A stretch of DNA of 64,000 nt from Acidovorax sp. 69. Its GTDB lineage: Bacteria > Pseudomonadota > Gammaproteobacteria > Burkholderiales > Burkholderiaceae_C. The position numbers and the translations under genes were made by a program. The notes under the pieces were generated by a model. The model ran no database searches. It was not told the origin of the DNA and saw only the letters and a program-made list of their open reading frames with translations. Shown in pieces: positions 1-8,693 of this stretch; the stretch's first letter is position 1; every line of letters begins with the position of its first letter. The stretch is from assembly GCF_002797445.1 (NCBI RefSeq), contig NZ_PGEP01000001.1, positions 867,001 through 931,000 on the forward strand, read 5' to 3'.

Positions 1-42
1 GCAGCGCAAGGCAGCCGCGCAGGTGACATGTTTGCGGCCTGA
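1..42 (+). CDS. possible 3' end of an upstream gene
   Basis: An open frame runs in from the left edge and ends at a TGA at 40..42, encoding thirteen residues ending GDMFAA. It lies directly upstream of the ahcY promoter region, so it could be the tail of a preceding gene. The fragment is too short to identify and might be chance. Confidence 0.2.
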   Translation, partial: AAQGSRAGDMFAA

Positions 43-83
43 TGGGTTGTGGGGTGCTGCGGCCCCACCGTTTGCCAGGGATG

Positions 84-112
84 TTTCACCGCCGCGCACT
101 TGCTTTTATAAT
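84..112 (+). promoter_or_regulatory. putative sigma70 promoter of ahcY
   Basis: A perfect TATAAT lies at 107..112, about ten bases before the riboswitch begins. A weak -35 (TTTCAC, 84..89) sits 17 bp upstream of it. Transcription starting near 120 would place the riboswitch at the very 5' end of the message, which supports the call. The -35 assignment is tentative. Confidence 0.6.
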
Positions 113-120
113 GCGCCGAT

Positions 121-190
121 CCGAGGAGCGTTGCAGCGTCCCCATTTCTGGCGGGGCGTGAGGCTCGGAGTCATCTAGCAACGACGCTCA
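121..190 (+). ncRNA. S-adenosylhomocysteine (SAH) riboswitch
   Basis: The segment matches the conserved SAH riboswitch core: CCGAGGAGCGTTGC at 121, AGGCTCGG at 161..168 and AACGACGCTC at 180..189. P1 can form between 121..125 and 164..168. The pseudoknot can form between GAGCG (126..130) and CGCTC (185..189). SAH riboswitches are known to turn on ahcY when SAH accumulates, and this one sits 75 bp ahead of the ahcY start. Identity is from the consensus and pairing, not a covariance-model search. Confidence 0.93.
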
Positions 191-264
191 TCCACTTCTC
201 GTGTGGTGAGCTTTTTCACTCCCGCGACCAGTGGTTTTTCAAACATGCTTTGGAGCACACCCTC

Positions 265-1698
265 ATGAACGCACGCGTCAACGCCCCGGTCAACACCGAC
301 TGCATCATTGCCGACATCGGCCTGGCCGCCTGGGGCCGCAAGGAAATCCGCATCGCCGAAACGGAGATGCCCGGCCTGATGGCCATTCGCGAGGAATTCG
401 CTGCCAAGCAGGCGCTCAAGGGCGCCCGCATCACTGGCAGCCTGCACATGACCATCCAGACGGCGGTGCTGATCGAGACCCTGCAAGCCCTGGGTGCCGA
501 GGTGCGCTGGGCTTCTTGCAACATCTTCTCCACGCAAGACCACGCTGCCGCTGCGATCGCCGCTGCCGGCACGCCCGTGTTCGCTATCAAGGGCGAAACC
601 CTGACCGAATACTGGGATTACACCCACCGCATTTTTGACTTCGGCCCCGCAGGCAGCGAAGGCGAAGGCCCCAACCTGATCCTGGATGATGGCGGCGACG
701 CCACGCTTCTGATGCACCTGGGCAAGCGCGCCGAAAAGGACGCCTCCCTGATCGCCAACCCCACCAGCGAAGAAGAAACCTGCCTGTTCGCCTCCATCAA
801 GGCCAAGCTGGCCGTGGACCCGACCTGGTACAGCCGCAAGAGCGCCCAGATCATCGGCGTGACCGAAGAGACCACGACAGGCGTGCATCGTCTGAAGGAA
901 ATGTCGGCCAAGGGCTCGCTGATGTTCCGCGCGATCAACGTGAACGATTCGGTGACCAAGAGCAAGTTCGACAACCTGTACGGTTGCCGTGAATCGCTGG
1001 TGGATGGCATCAAGCGCGCCACCGATGTGATGATTGCGGGCAAGGTGGCTTGCGTGGCCGGCTACGGCGACGTGGGCAAGGGCAGTGCCCAGGCCCTGCG
1101 TGCCCTGTCTGCCCAAGTGTGGGTGACCGAGATCGACCCCATCAACGCCCTGCAGGCCGCGATGGAGGGCTACAAGGTCGTGACCATGGAATACGCCGCC
1201 GACAAGGCCGACATCTTCGTGACCACCACCGGCAACAAGGATGTGATCACCCACGACCACATGAAGGCCATGAAGGACCAGGCCATCGTCTGCAACATCG
1301 GCCACTTCGACAACGAGATCCAGGTCGCGTCGCTCGAACAGTACGAGTGGGAAGAGATCAAGCCCCAGGTGGACCACGTGATCTTCCCGGACGGCAAGCG
1401 CATCATCCTGCTGGCCAAGGGCCGTCTGGTGAATCTGGGCTGTGGCACCGGCCACCCCAGCTTCGTGATGTCGTCGAGCTTTGCCAACCAGACCATTGCC
1501 CAGATTGAGTTGTTCACGCACAGCGACTTCTACGAAAACGGCAAGGTCTACGTGCTGCCCAAGCACCTGGACGAAAAGGTGGCGCGTCTGCACCTGAAGA
1601 AGGTCGGCGCGATGCTGACCGAGTTGAGTGACGAACAAGCCGCCTACATCGGCGTGCCCAAGCAAGGCCCTTACAAGCCTGATACCTACCGGTATTGA
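265..1698 (+). CDS. ahcY: adenosylhomocysteinase (S-adenosyl-L-homocysteine hydrolase)
   Basis: The 477-residue protein hydrolyses SAH to adenosine and homocysteine in the cytosol, relieving product inhibition of methyltransferases. The N-terminal substrate domain contains [12 protein letters not shown] and [14 protein letters not shown]. The NAD-binding segment reads [17 protein letters not shown], and the C-terminus ends in the family's KPDTYRY signature. I chose ATG 265 because GGAG at 252..255 is well spaced for it; the in-frame TTG at 250 adds only five residues. The SAH riboswitch upstream confirms the function. The next genes (tlyA, metF) also touch SAM and one-carbon metabolism. Confidence 0.98.
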   Translation: MNARVNAPVNTDCIIADIGLAAWGRKEIRIAETEMPGLMAIREEFAAKQALKGARITGSLHMTIQTAVLIETLQALGAEVRWASCNIFSTQDHAAAAIAAAGTPVFAIKGETLTEYWDYTHRIFDFGPAGSEGEGPNLILDDGGDATLLMHLGKRAEKDASLIANPTSEEETCLFASIKAKLAVDPTWYSRKSAQIIGVTEETTTGVHRLKEMSAKGSLMFRAINVNDSVTKSKFDNLYGCRESLVDGIKRATDVMIAGKVACVAGYGDVGKGSAQALRALSAQVWVTEIDPINALQAAMEGYKVVTMEYAADKADIFVTTTGNKDVITHDHMKAMKDQAIVCNIGHFDNEIQVASLEQYEWEEIKPQVDHVIFPDGKRIILLAKGRLVNLGCGTGHPSFVMSSSFANQTIAQIELFTHSDFYENGKVYVLPKHLDEKVARLHLKKVGAMLTELSDEQAAYIGVPKQGPYKPDTYRY

Positions 1699-1837
1699 TG
1701 TCCATGGAGCGGTCGTGTGCCGCTCCCTGTCGAGGGGCCACCCGTGGATCGGCAACGCCCGGTTTGCCGGTGGCGCTGGCTTTTGTGGTGCGCCCGTTGC
1801 ATGCACGTGGGAGTCGCCGCGGGGTTACTCCTGAAAC

Positions 1838-1889
1838 AATAGCTGTTAGCGCTTTATGTATAAGCGCTAGAGGCTGTTTTCATTCAAAA
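1838..1889. repeat. dispersed palindromic repeat, copy A
   Basis: An inverted repeat with core arms TAGCGCTT/AAGCGCTA around a short loop, flanked by AATAGCTG and GAGGCTGTTTT. It lies between ahcY and tlyA. Closely related copies occur near 16.07, 18.42, 21.96, 25.70 and 60.25 kb. The stem followed by a T-rich tail could act as a terminator. Confidence 0.85.
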
Positions 1890-1899
1890 AGGATGGCGC

Positions 1900-2898
1900 A
1901 TGCGCGCAGATGTTTTTTTGGTAGAGGCTGGTCATGCGACCACCCGCTCGCAAGCGCAGCGGCTCATTGCGGCAGGCGTGCAATGGCGACTGTCGCCTTT
2001 GTCCCCCTGGCAGAAGGTGTCCAAGAACGGCGACGATATTCCGTCCATCGCTGAGGTTCATCTGCTGGATGACGCTGAGGCCAAATACATTTCGCGCGGG
2101 GGGCTCAAGCTCGAAGGGGCTTTGCAAGTGGCTCGCGTACCGGTGAAGGGGTTGCGTTGCCTCGACGTGGGGCAGAGTACCGGTGGCTTCACGGATTGCC
2201 TGTTGCAACAGGGCGCGGCCCAGGTCATTGGCGTGGACGTGGGGCACAACCAGTTGCATGAGCGGATGCGCAGCGATCTGCGGGTGATCTGCGTGGAGGG
2301 CATGAACGCACGCTCCCTGACGCCGCAGGCACTGCAGGACGCCTGTGAACTGTCCCTGTCCGAAGTCATCGAGACCGAAGAGGACAACGAGACCCAGCCC
2401 GAGGCACCCTACAGCTGGATGCGCAATGGTGGGCAGGTGGACGAGGAGTACGACGACAGCAACGACGCCAAGGACAAGGACATCGAAAACTTCAAGTCCG
2501 AGCGCGCAGCCAGGGCCAAGGCGCGCGAGCAAGGCACGCTGCCGGTAGAGCGCCGCCGCCGACCCGAATGCGCCGATGCCGACATCACGCCAGTGTTTGA
2601 TGTGGTGACGGGAGACCTGTCGTTCATCTCGCTCACTCTGGTCTTGCCCGCGCTGGTGCCCTTGTTGGCGCCGTCCGGTGACCTCCTCATGCTGGTCAAG
2701 CCGCAGTTCGAGCTGCAACCCGGGCAGGTGGGCAAGGGCGGCATCGTGCGCGACGAGTCTTTGTATGCGGTGGTAGAAAAGCGCATCCGCGACTGCTGTG
2801 CCGAGCTGGGCTTGGCCGTGGTGGAGTGGTTTGAGAGCCCCATCCAGGGGGGCGATGGCAACCGTGAATTCTTTATCCATGCAAGGAGCGCCGCATGA
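1900..2898 (+). CDS. TlyA-family RNA methyltransferase / hemolysin-like protein
   Basis: The 332-residue protein has an N-terminal S4-type RNA-binding domain (about residues 1-60). A Rossmann methyltransferase domain follows, with SAM motif LDVGQSTGGFTDCLLQQGA and a later KPQFELQPGQVGKGGIVRD segment typical of TlyA/FtsJ-like proteins. Members 2'-O-methylate rRNA; the exact target here is not shown. It is longer than usual TlyA (about 250-270 residues) because of a charged insert at roughly residues 150-222 that is rich in D, E, K and R. Its stop overlaps the metF start (ATGA), so the two are translationally coupled. An AAGGA ribosome-binding site precedes ATG 1900. Confidence 0.9.
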   Translation: MRADVFLVEAGHATTRSQAQRLIAAGVQWRLSPLSPWQKVSKNGDDIPSIAEVHLLDDAEAKYISRGGLKLEGALQVARVPVKGLRCLDVGQSTGGFTDCLLQQGAAQVIGVDVGHNQLHERMRSDLRVICVEGMNARSLTPQALQDACELSLSEVIETEEDNETQPEAPYSWMRNGGQVDEEYDDSNDAKDKDIENFKSERAARAKAREQGTLPVERRRRPECADADITPVFDVVTGDLSFISLTLVLPALVPLLAPSGDLLMLVKPQFELQPGQVGKGGIVRDESLYAVVEKRIRDCCAELGLAVVEWFESPIQGGDGNREFFIHARSAA

Positions 2899-3746
2899 AT
2901 GCCGCCAACGCACAGGGCACCGGATTTCCGGTGAGTTTTGAGTTTTTCCCGCCGAAGACGCCGGAAGGTGCCGACAAGCTGCGTGTGGCACGGCAACAGC
3001 TGTATGCGTTGCACCCTGATTTTTGCTCCGTGACATATGGTGCCGGTGGTTCCACGCAGGAGGGCACCTTTGGTACCGTGCGTGAAATCCTGGCAGAAGG
3101 CGTGGGGGCGGCCTCGCATTTTTCCTGCATCGGCGCCACGCGGCAGTCCGTGCGCGAGCAGTTGGCAACGCTCAAGGCCATGGGCGTCAAGCGCCTGGTG
3201 GCATTGCGCGGCGACCTTCCCAGTGGCTACGGAGCGGGCGGGGAGTTTCAGTACGCCAGCGACCTGGTGGCCTTTATCCGTGCAGAGACGGGACGCGACT
3301 TCCATATCGAGGTGGCGGCTTACCCGGAGGTGCACCCTCAAGCCAAGTCGCCCGAGTCCGACCTGAAAGCCTATGTGGCCAAGGTGCAGGCGGGTGCTGA
3401 CTCGGCCATTACCCAGTATTTCTACAACAGCGACGCGTATTTCCGCTTTGTTGAAGATGCCCAGCGGCTCGGCGCCGGCGTGCCCGTGGTGCCGGGCATC
3501 ATGCCCATCGGCAGTTCCACGCAGCTGATGCGTTTTTCGGATGCCTGTGGTGCCGAGATCCCCCGCTGGATTCGCCTGCGCCTGCAGGCGTTTGGTGACG
3601 ACACGGCCAGCATCAAGGCGTTTGGCCTGGATGTGGTCACCGACTTGTGTGACCAGTTGCGCAGCGCGGGCGTACCAGCCCTGCATTTCTACACGATGAA
3701 CCAAAGCACCGCGACGCTGGAGATCTGTCGCCGGCTGGGGATTTGA
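2895..3746 (+). CDS. metF: methylenetetrahydrofolate reductase
   Basis: The 283-residue TIM-barrel flavoenzyme reduces 5,10-methylene-THF to 5-methyl-THF, the methyl donor for methionine synthesis. Family signatures are SFEFFPPKT near the N-terminus, FCSVTYGAGGST, the LRGD segment (VALRGDLPSG) and GIMPIGSSTQL. Length matches bacterial MetF. It overlaps tlyA by four bases and its TGA overlaps the next start as TGATG, so tlyA-metF-rlpA-like form one unit. With ahcY it places homocysteine release and remethylation side by side. Confidence 0.97.
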   Translation: MNAANAQGTGFPVSFEFFPPKTPEGADKLRVARQQLYALHPDFCSVTYGAGGSTQEGTFGTVREILAEGVGAASHFSCIGATRQSVREQLATLKAMGVKRLVALRGDLPSGYGAGGEFQYASDLVAFIRAETGRDFHIEVAAYPEVHPQAKSPESDLKAYVAKVQAGADSAITQYFYNSDAYFRFVEDAQRLGAGVPVVPGIMPIGSSTQLMRFSDACGAEIPRWIRLRLQAFGDDTASIKAFGLDVVTDLCDQLRSAGVPALHFYTMNQSTATLEICRRLGI

Positions 3747-4306
3747 TGGGGGCATTGGGCCTGCCAACGCTGGCATGCCGTGGGGAGGCTCTGTATGGGC
3801 TGGCGCGGTGTGTGGCGGTGGTGTGGCTGCTGGGTGGCGCTCCGGTTTCGGCGCGCTCGCAAGGGTTGTTGGCAGAGCCTGAGGCGCTGGTGCCCCATTT
3901 GTTGACCGTCCCGGGGGAGGCGATGTTGATCGATCCAGCCCCCCCGTCAGCACCGCCTGTGGCGGATGTCACGTCGCTGGGCCTGGCCGCCGACGAGGTG
4001 GGGCTTGCGTCCTGGTATGGCGCGCAGTTCCACCGGCGGCGCACGGCCAGCGGGGAGTTGTTTGACATGAGGGCACTCACGGCGGCACATCCCACCCTGC
4101 CATTTGGTTCCCGGGTCTGTGTGCGCAGCCAGATGACGGGGCGGTCGGTGGTGGTGCGGATCAATGACCGGGGGCCGCACGTTCGTAACCGGGTGATCGA
4201 CCTCAGTCGGGGGGCCGCTGAAGCCCTGGGAATGATTGGCCTGGGGCTCAAGCCGGTAGAGCTGTTTGCCCTGGATGACGACGAGAAGGACTGCCCCGGG
4301 CCCTGA
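3746..4306 (+). CDS. RlpA-like double-psi beta-barrel protein
   Basis: The 186-residue protein starts with a hydrophobic stretch resembling a signal peptide (about residues 15-40). It then carries an RlpA/DPBB domain at about residues 88-175, recognisable by GLASWYGAQFHRRRTASGE, LPFGSRVCVRS, VVVRINDRGPHV and VIDLSRGAAEALGM. RlpA proteins are periplasmic or outer-membrane lytic transglycosylases that act on denuded glycan. This one lacks a SPOR domain and has no obvious lipobox. The start overlaps the metF stop, implying translational coupling. Confidence 0.88.
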   Translation: MGALGLPTLACRGEALYGLARCVAVVWLLGGAPVSARSQGLLAEPEALVPHLLTVPGEAMLIDPAPPSAPPVADVTSLGLAADEVGLASWYGAQFHRRRTASGELFDMRALTAAHPTLPFGSRVCVRSQMTGRSVVVRINDRGPHVRNRVIDLSRGAAEALGMIGLGLKPVELFALDDDEKDCPGP

Positions 4307-4358
4307 CCGGAGATGCCGTCGTGGGATTTTTGTCCCTCGGCGGCGGGGCGTCCTTGTG

Positions 4359-5246
4359 TCAGCTCCCTGATTCGAGCGTGTGTGTGGCGTGTTTGTCCTG
4401 CGCCAGCAGCTCCGCCATTTGCGGCAGCGCGTCTTTCAGGGCGGCTTTCAGTGTGAAGGGCGGGTTGATCAGGAACATGCCGCTGGCAGGAAGGCCGGGG
4501 CGTTTGACCTCTCCGGCGGCGTTTTCGGTCAGCTTGCTGTTCTTGACGGTCAGCGTGGCGTGCAACCAGCCCTTGCCAGCCTTGGTGGCCAGCGTCTTGA
4601 GGCGGCGGGGCAGGTCGTGTGCTTCAGGGCGGGGAATGATGGGATACCAGAACGCGTAGGTGCCCGTAGCAAAGCGCTTGAGCGAATCCGCGGCCATGTC
4701 CAGCACCTTGGCATAGTCGCTCTTGATTTCATAGCTAGGATCGCACAGTACCAATGCGCGGCGGGCGGGTGGGGGTAGAAATTTCTTGATCCCCTCAAAC
4801 CCGTCTTCGTGCAGAACGGCCACTTGGCGGCCAGCCTCTAGCTGGGCGACGTTGCCCGCCAGTGCCCGCAGGTCGGTGGGGTGCAGTTCAAACAACTTGA
4901 GCTTGTCGCGCTCGCGCAAGAGGCGCTGCGTGATGAAGGGCGAACCGGGATAGACCCGCAGGGTCTTGCCCTGGTTAAAGGCGCCCACCATGTCCACATA
5001 GGCCTGCAGGGCCGGGGTGAGGGGGGGCGCCGTTGGCGCAAACAAGCGGGCGATGCCGTCTGCGGCCTCGCCGCTGGTGCTGGCGTAGTCACCGTCCAGC
5101 CGGTACAGGCCAGCGCCTGCATGGGTGTCGAGCACGGTCAGTGCCGCGTCTTTCTCGGTAAGGTGTTGCAATGCGGCAATCAAAACCGTGTGCTTGAGCA
5201 CATCGGCGTGATTGCCTGCGTGGAAGGCGTGGCGATAACTGAACAT
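4359..5246 (-). CDS. rlmJ: 23S rRNA (adenine(2030)-N6)-methyltransferase RlmJ
   Basis: The 295-residue SAM-dependent methyltransferase has the RlmJ start MFSYRHAFHAGNHADVLKH, the SAM loop DTHAGAGLY and the catalytic DPSY motif (LCDPSYEIKSDY). The C-terminal segment SGMFLINPPF is also family-typical. It modifies A2030 of 23S rRNA. It is convergent with the RlpA-like gene with only 52 bp between them. It appears monocistronic. Confidence 0.95.
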   Translation of the reverse strand: MFSYRHAFHAGNHADVLKHTVLIAALQHLTEKDAALTVLDTHAGAGLYRLDGDYASTSGEAADGIARLFAPTAPPLTPALQAYVDMVGAFNQGKTLRVYPGSPFITQRLLRERDKLKLFELHPTDLRALAGNVAQLEAGRQVAVLHEDGFEGIKKFLPPPARRALVLCDPSYEIKSDYAKVLDMAADSLKRFATGTYAFWYPIIPRPEAHDLPRRLKTLATKAGKGWLHATLTVKNSKLTENAAGEVKRPGLPASGMFLINPPFTLKAALKDALPQMAELLAQDKHATHTLESGS

Positions 5247-5549
5247 GTCCCAATGGTAACGAGTGTGCTGCGGCGCAGGGCAGAGGCCCGTTTGCCCGGG
5301 GGCTGCATGAGGCCGTCAGGCGGCAGGTCGGACATGGTTTCTGCAGGGGGCCCTTGGGTGATCTTTCCGGGTCACGGCACAATCGGGGCTTGTCTGTTTG
5401 TCGCGAGCGTGATGTTTTTGGCAGACAGGAAGCCATTTGTTTCGATATCACGGGTTGCCATGCTTCATGATCGCGCCTGCGGCAGTGCTGGCGCCCCGTT
5501 GCCTTCCTGATTCGCTTTTGATACCGCAAGCACGCCACGTTTTCTCACC
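5247..5549. other. intergenic region between rlmJ and the kinase gene
   Basis: About 300 bp between divergent genes, presumably carrying both promoters. A short inverted pair (TGTCTG near 5392 and CAGACA near 5423) is visible, but I cannot assign a regulator. No credible gene was found here. Confidence 0.4.
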
Positions 5550-7510
5550 ATGACCGAAAGCCCCCGCCAAGCCCCAGCCAGTGGTGTCAGCCACATTGAT
5601 GCGCTGCCGCCTGGCACCCGCTTGGCTGAGTTTGAGATCCTGGCGCTCCTGGGGGTCGGGGGGTTTGGCATGGTCTACAAGGCGTTTGACCATTCGCTGC
5701 ACCGCGCCGTGGCGATCAAGGAGTACATGCCATCCGCCCTGGCTGGACGCTCCGAAGGGCAGTCACTGTGGGTGCGCTCCTCGGCCGATCAGCAGACCTT
5801 CCATGCCGGATTGGCCTCGTTTGTCGATGAGGCGCGTCTGCTGGCCCAGTTTGACCACCCGTCGCTGGTCAAGGTGTTCCGCTTCTGGGAGGCCAACAAC
5901 ACGGCCTATATGGTCATGCCGCTCTACAGTGGCATGACCTTCAAGCAGGCGCGCACGCAAATGCGCACACCGCCCCCGGAAGTCTGGTTGCGCAAACTGC
6001 TGTGGTCGGTGCTGGATGCTCTGAGGGTGCTGCATGACGGGAGTACCCTGCACCGCGACATATCGCCCGACAACATCTTTCTGCAGGACAACGGGCCTCC
6101 GGTGCTGCTGGATCTGGGGGCGGCCCGCCATGCGATCAATGACCAGGACCGCAAGCACACTGCCGTACTCAAGGTGAACTACGCGCCGATCGAGCAGTAT
6201 TCGGATGGCGACGAAGAGTTGCGCCAGGGGCCCTGGAGCGACCTCTACTCGCTGGCTGCCGTCATGCACGGATGCCTGTCCAACGACACCCCATTGCCCG
6301 CCACCTTGCGCTCGATCCGGGACCGCATGGTGTCGTTCTCCCGGATCGCCAAAACCGTCAAGCGCCAGTTTGGCGTGGAGTATTCGGCGCCTTTTGTGGC
6401 CGCGATTTCCCAGTCTCTGGCGCTGCGGCCCGAAGACCGGCCGCAGAGCATCGATGCCTTTTTGCAGGCCATGGAGATGACTTCGGCGCCGGACGACGTT
6501 CAGCACTTTGACTTCCGGGCCGAGCTGGGTGACATCTGGGTGGAGCCCGCCGACCAACCGGGTCTCGATTTGCTCACGCCCACGGTGGACGTCACCTCTG
6601 CCCCGCAGGTCGTGGCCGAGATGCAAGCCCAGGCCAGGGGGGGAGTCGATACCGCCGCTGTGGCTGACGATGATGATGAGGCCCGGCAGGCAATGGGCAG
6701 TGGCGGAGACACTGTCATGCTCGCGGGGCCCGACACCGTGGCGGCCGATTCCGGGGACACCGTGTTCATTGATGCGGGGGACACCGTGGCGGCCGACGAC
6801 TCGCGGTATGACGATCTGGTCAATCGCGGTCCGCATGGCATGACGTCGCGGCATGGCGGCGAGCATCATTCCCGACCGCTGGAGCGGGACGTCGTGCGTG
6901 CTGCAGGCAAACCCGTCAAAACCGCGCGGCGTTCGCCCCTCGTTGCGGGGCTGGTGGTGGCGGTTGTGGTGTTGCTGGCGTCTGCGGCTGGTTTGCGTTG
7001 GGCCCAGAGCAGCAAGGCCCCCCGTGATGACATCATTACCGAGATGGCCGACCGGCCGGCCGCCATAGCCGCAGTGGATGCCGCTCCGGTACAAACCGCT
7101 GCGAGCGTGCCTGCCGCAGACACCCCCACCCCATCTGGTCCGGAGGGGGTGGGGGCAGTCGCCGCTGCCGTGGCGTCTGCGCCACCTCCTGCCTTTGTGG
7201 CGGCCTCGGCGGCCCGTGTGCCCCCCCGCACCTCCAAACGTGTGGTGGCTGAGCCTGCGGCCGCGCCCATCGTGGTGCGAGAGGAGTTCGTTCCGCCCCC
7301 CCTCCGGTGGTGGCCGAACCCAAACCCAAGCCCGCACCGCCGCGCACCCCCTCACCGCAGGAGGCCTGTGCCGACGCCAATTTCCTGTCTCGCCCTATGT
7401 GTATTCATCAAGAATGCCAGAAACCATCGCAGGCGGGGCAGTCCATTTGTGTGGAAAACCGTCGCCGTTACGAGGCCGAGGAGCAGCGCCGTCGCCAGAC
7501 GCCCTACTAG
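5550..7510 (+). CDS. serine/threonine protein kinase, reading frame broken at a C7 tract
   Basis: This is a Hanks-type kinase: glycine loop GVGGFGMVYKAF, invariant lysine in VAIKEYM, catalytic HRDISPDN, and DLG in place of DFG. A linker follows with four GDTV/PDTV repeats (about residues 385-415). One transmembrane helix comes next (about residues 461-484), then an Ala/Pro-rich outer region. At 7296..7302 the frame shifts. The upstream frame runs on to 7577 as arginine-rich nonsense, while the cysteine-containing tail (ACADANFLSRPMCIHQECQ) is in the next frame, ending at 7510. One extra C would join them into 653 residues. Whether this is sequencing error or real slippage is unresolved. Confidence 0.85.
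7296..7302 (+). other. C7 homopolymer at the kinase frame break
   Basis: Seven cytosines encode part of a poly-proline stretch. Adding one C converts VPPPLRWW into VPPPPPVVAEPKPKPAP and opens the cysteine-rich C-terminus. It marks the point of the apparent frameshift. Confidence 0.8.
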
Positions 7511-7548
7511 GAGCGGGAAGGATGTGGCGGCGCTTTGTAACAGGCCAC

Positions 7549-7578
7549 TTGCGTCCGTGTGGGGCAAATTCGTATAAT
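7549..7578 (+). promoter_or_regulatory. promoter of rplM-rpsI
   Basis: TTGCGT (7549..7554) and a perfect TATAAT (7573..7578) are separated by 18 bp. The leader of about 115 nt before rplM is long enough for ribosomal-protein autoregulation, but I do not recognise a specific structure in it. Confidence 0.75.
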
Positions 7579-7701
7579 CAAAGGCTTCGCAGCGCTTTTG
7601 TGGTCCCGCGGCGAAGACTTTACGCCACCTAAGAGGCTTCCTTCAGAGAAGCACCGACCGTGGAAAAGGACCCGCCAAACCCTCTTTTGAAGAGAAAACT
7701 C

Positions 7702-8133
7702 ATGACTACTACTTTCAGCGCAAAGCCCGCTGAGGTTGTGCACGAGTGGTTTGTGATTGACGCGACCGACAAGGTCCTCGGACGAGTAGCCAGCGAAGTT
7801 GCTCTCCGTTTGCGCGGCAAACACAAGGCCATTTACACGCCTCACGTCGATACCGGTGACTTCATCGTCATCATCAACGCCGCCCAGATCAAGGTCACCG
7901 GCACCAAGTCCCTGGACAAGGTGTACTACCGTCACTCGGGTTACCCCGGCGGTATCACGGCCACGAACTTCCGCGACATGCAAGCCAAGCACCCCGGCCG
8001 CGCGCTGGAAAAGGCTGTCAAGGGCATGCTGCCCAAGGGTCCCCTTGGCTACGCGATGATCAAGAAACTCAAGGTGTACGGTGGTGCAGAGCATCCCCAC
8101 ACCGCCCAGCAGCCTAAAGTGCTGGAAATATAA
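7702..8133 (+). CDS. rplM: 50S ribosomal protein L13
   Basis: The 143-residue protein matches L13 throughout, including [33 protein letters not shown] and [18 protein letters not shown]. An upstream in-frame start would add 14 residues, but MTTTFSAKP is the normal family start, so ATG 7702 was chosen. L13 binds 23S rRNA early in 50S assembly. rpsI follows after 11 bp, the conserved L13-S9 operon. Confidence 0.98.
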   Translation: MTTTFSAKPAEVVHEWFVIDATDKVLGRVASEVALRLRGKHKAIYTPHVDTGDFIVIINAAQIKVTGTKSLDKVYYRHSGYPGGITATNFRDMQAKHPGRALEKAVKGMLPKGPLGYAMIKKLKVYGGAEHPHTAQQPKVLEI

Positions 8134-8144
8134 GGAGCCTTGAG

Positions 8145-8537
8145 ATGATTGGTGAATGGAACAATGGCACCGGCCGTCGCAAGTCCAGCGTCGCCCGCGT
8201 GTTTCTGAAAAAAGGCTCCGGCAAGATCACGGTGAACGGCAAGGACATCCAGTCCTACTTTGGCCGCGAAACCTCGATCATGATTGCCAAGCAGCCGCTG
8301 ATGCTGACCAACCACGCTGAAACCTTCGACGTGATGATCAACGTGCACGGCGGTGGTGAATCCGGTCAAGCGGGTGCTGCCCGCCACGGTATCACCCGCG
8401 CTCTGATCGACTACGACGCGACGCTCAAGCCCGTACTGAGCCAAGCCGGCTTCGTGACGCGCGATGCCCGCGAAGTGGAACGTAAGAAGGTCGGTCTGCG
8501 CTCTGCACGCCGCGCCAAGCAGTTCTCCAAGCGTTAA
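8145..8537 (+). CDS. rpsI: 30S ribosomal protein S9
   Basis: The 130-residue protein carries the S9 signatures [20 protein letters not shown], the [15 protein letters not shown] loop, and the C-terminal RRAKQFSKR tail that reaches the ribosomal P site. An AAGGAG site precedes the start. It is co-transcribed with rplM and followed by a strong intrinsic terminator. Confidence 0.98.
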   Translation: MIGEWNNGTGRRKSSVARVFLKKGSGKITVNGKDIQSYFGRETSIMIAKQPLMLTNHAETFDVMINVHGGGESGQAGAARHGITRALIDYDATLKPVLSQAGFVTRDAREVERKKVGLRSARRAKQFSKR

Positions 8538-8610
8538 GCTCTGGGCCTGCCCGGATGTCGCCTTGCGCGGCATCCGCTGCAAAACACTCCTCGGGGTGCT
8601 TTACAGACAG

Positions 8611-8633
8611 AAACCGCCTTCGGGCGGTTTTTT
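8611..8633 (+). terminator. intrinsic terminator after rpsI
   Basis: AAACCGCC, loop TTCG, GGCGGTTT form a perfect 8-bp stem followed by a T run. This closes the rplM-rpsI operon. Confidence 0.92.
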
Positions 8634-8693
8634 CGTTTAAGGTGCGCTCTTTTCTTTTGGGGCTGTACGTCCGATGACGCGCCTGCCGACCCT

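Noticed and set aside
175..1806. Long open frame (543 codons) antisense to ahcY
   Set aside because: It mirrors the codon bias of ahcY on the opposite strand, is rich in His, Val and Gly as expected for GC-rich antisense frames, and has no family features. Similar long antisense frames opposite metF, glmS, glmU, the kinase, the MDR genes and others were rejected for the same reason.
4307..4358. Intrinsic terminator between rlpA-like gene and rlmJ
   Set aside because: The GGGATTTTTGTCCC stem is only about four base pairs and lacks a following T run.
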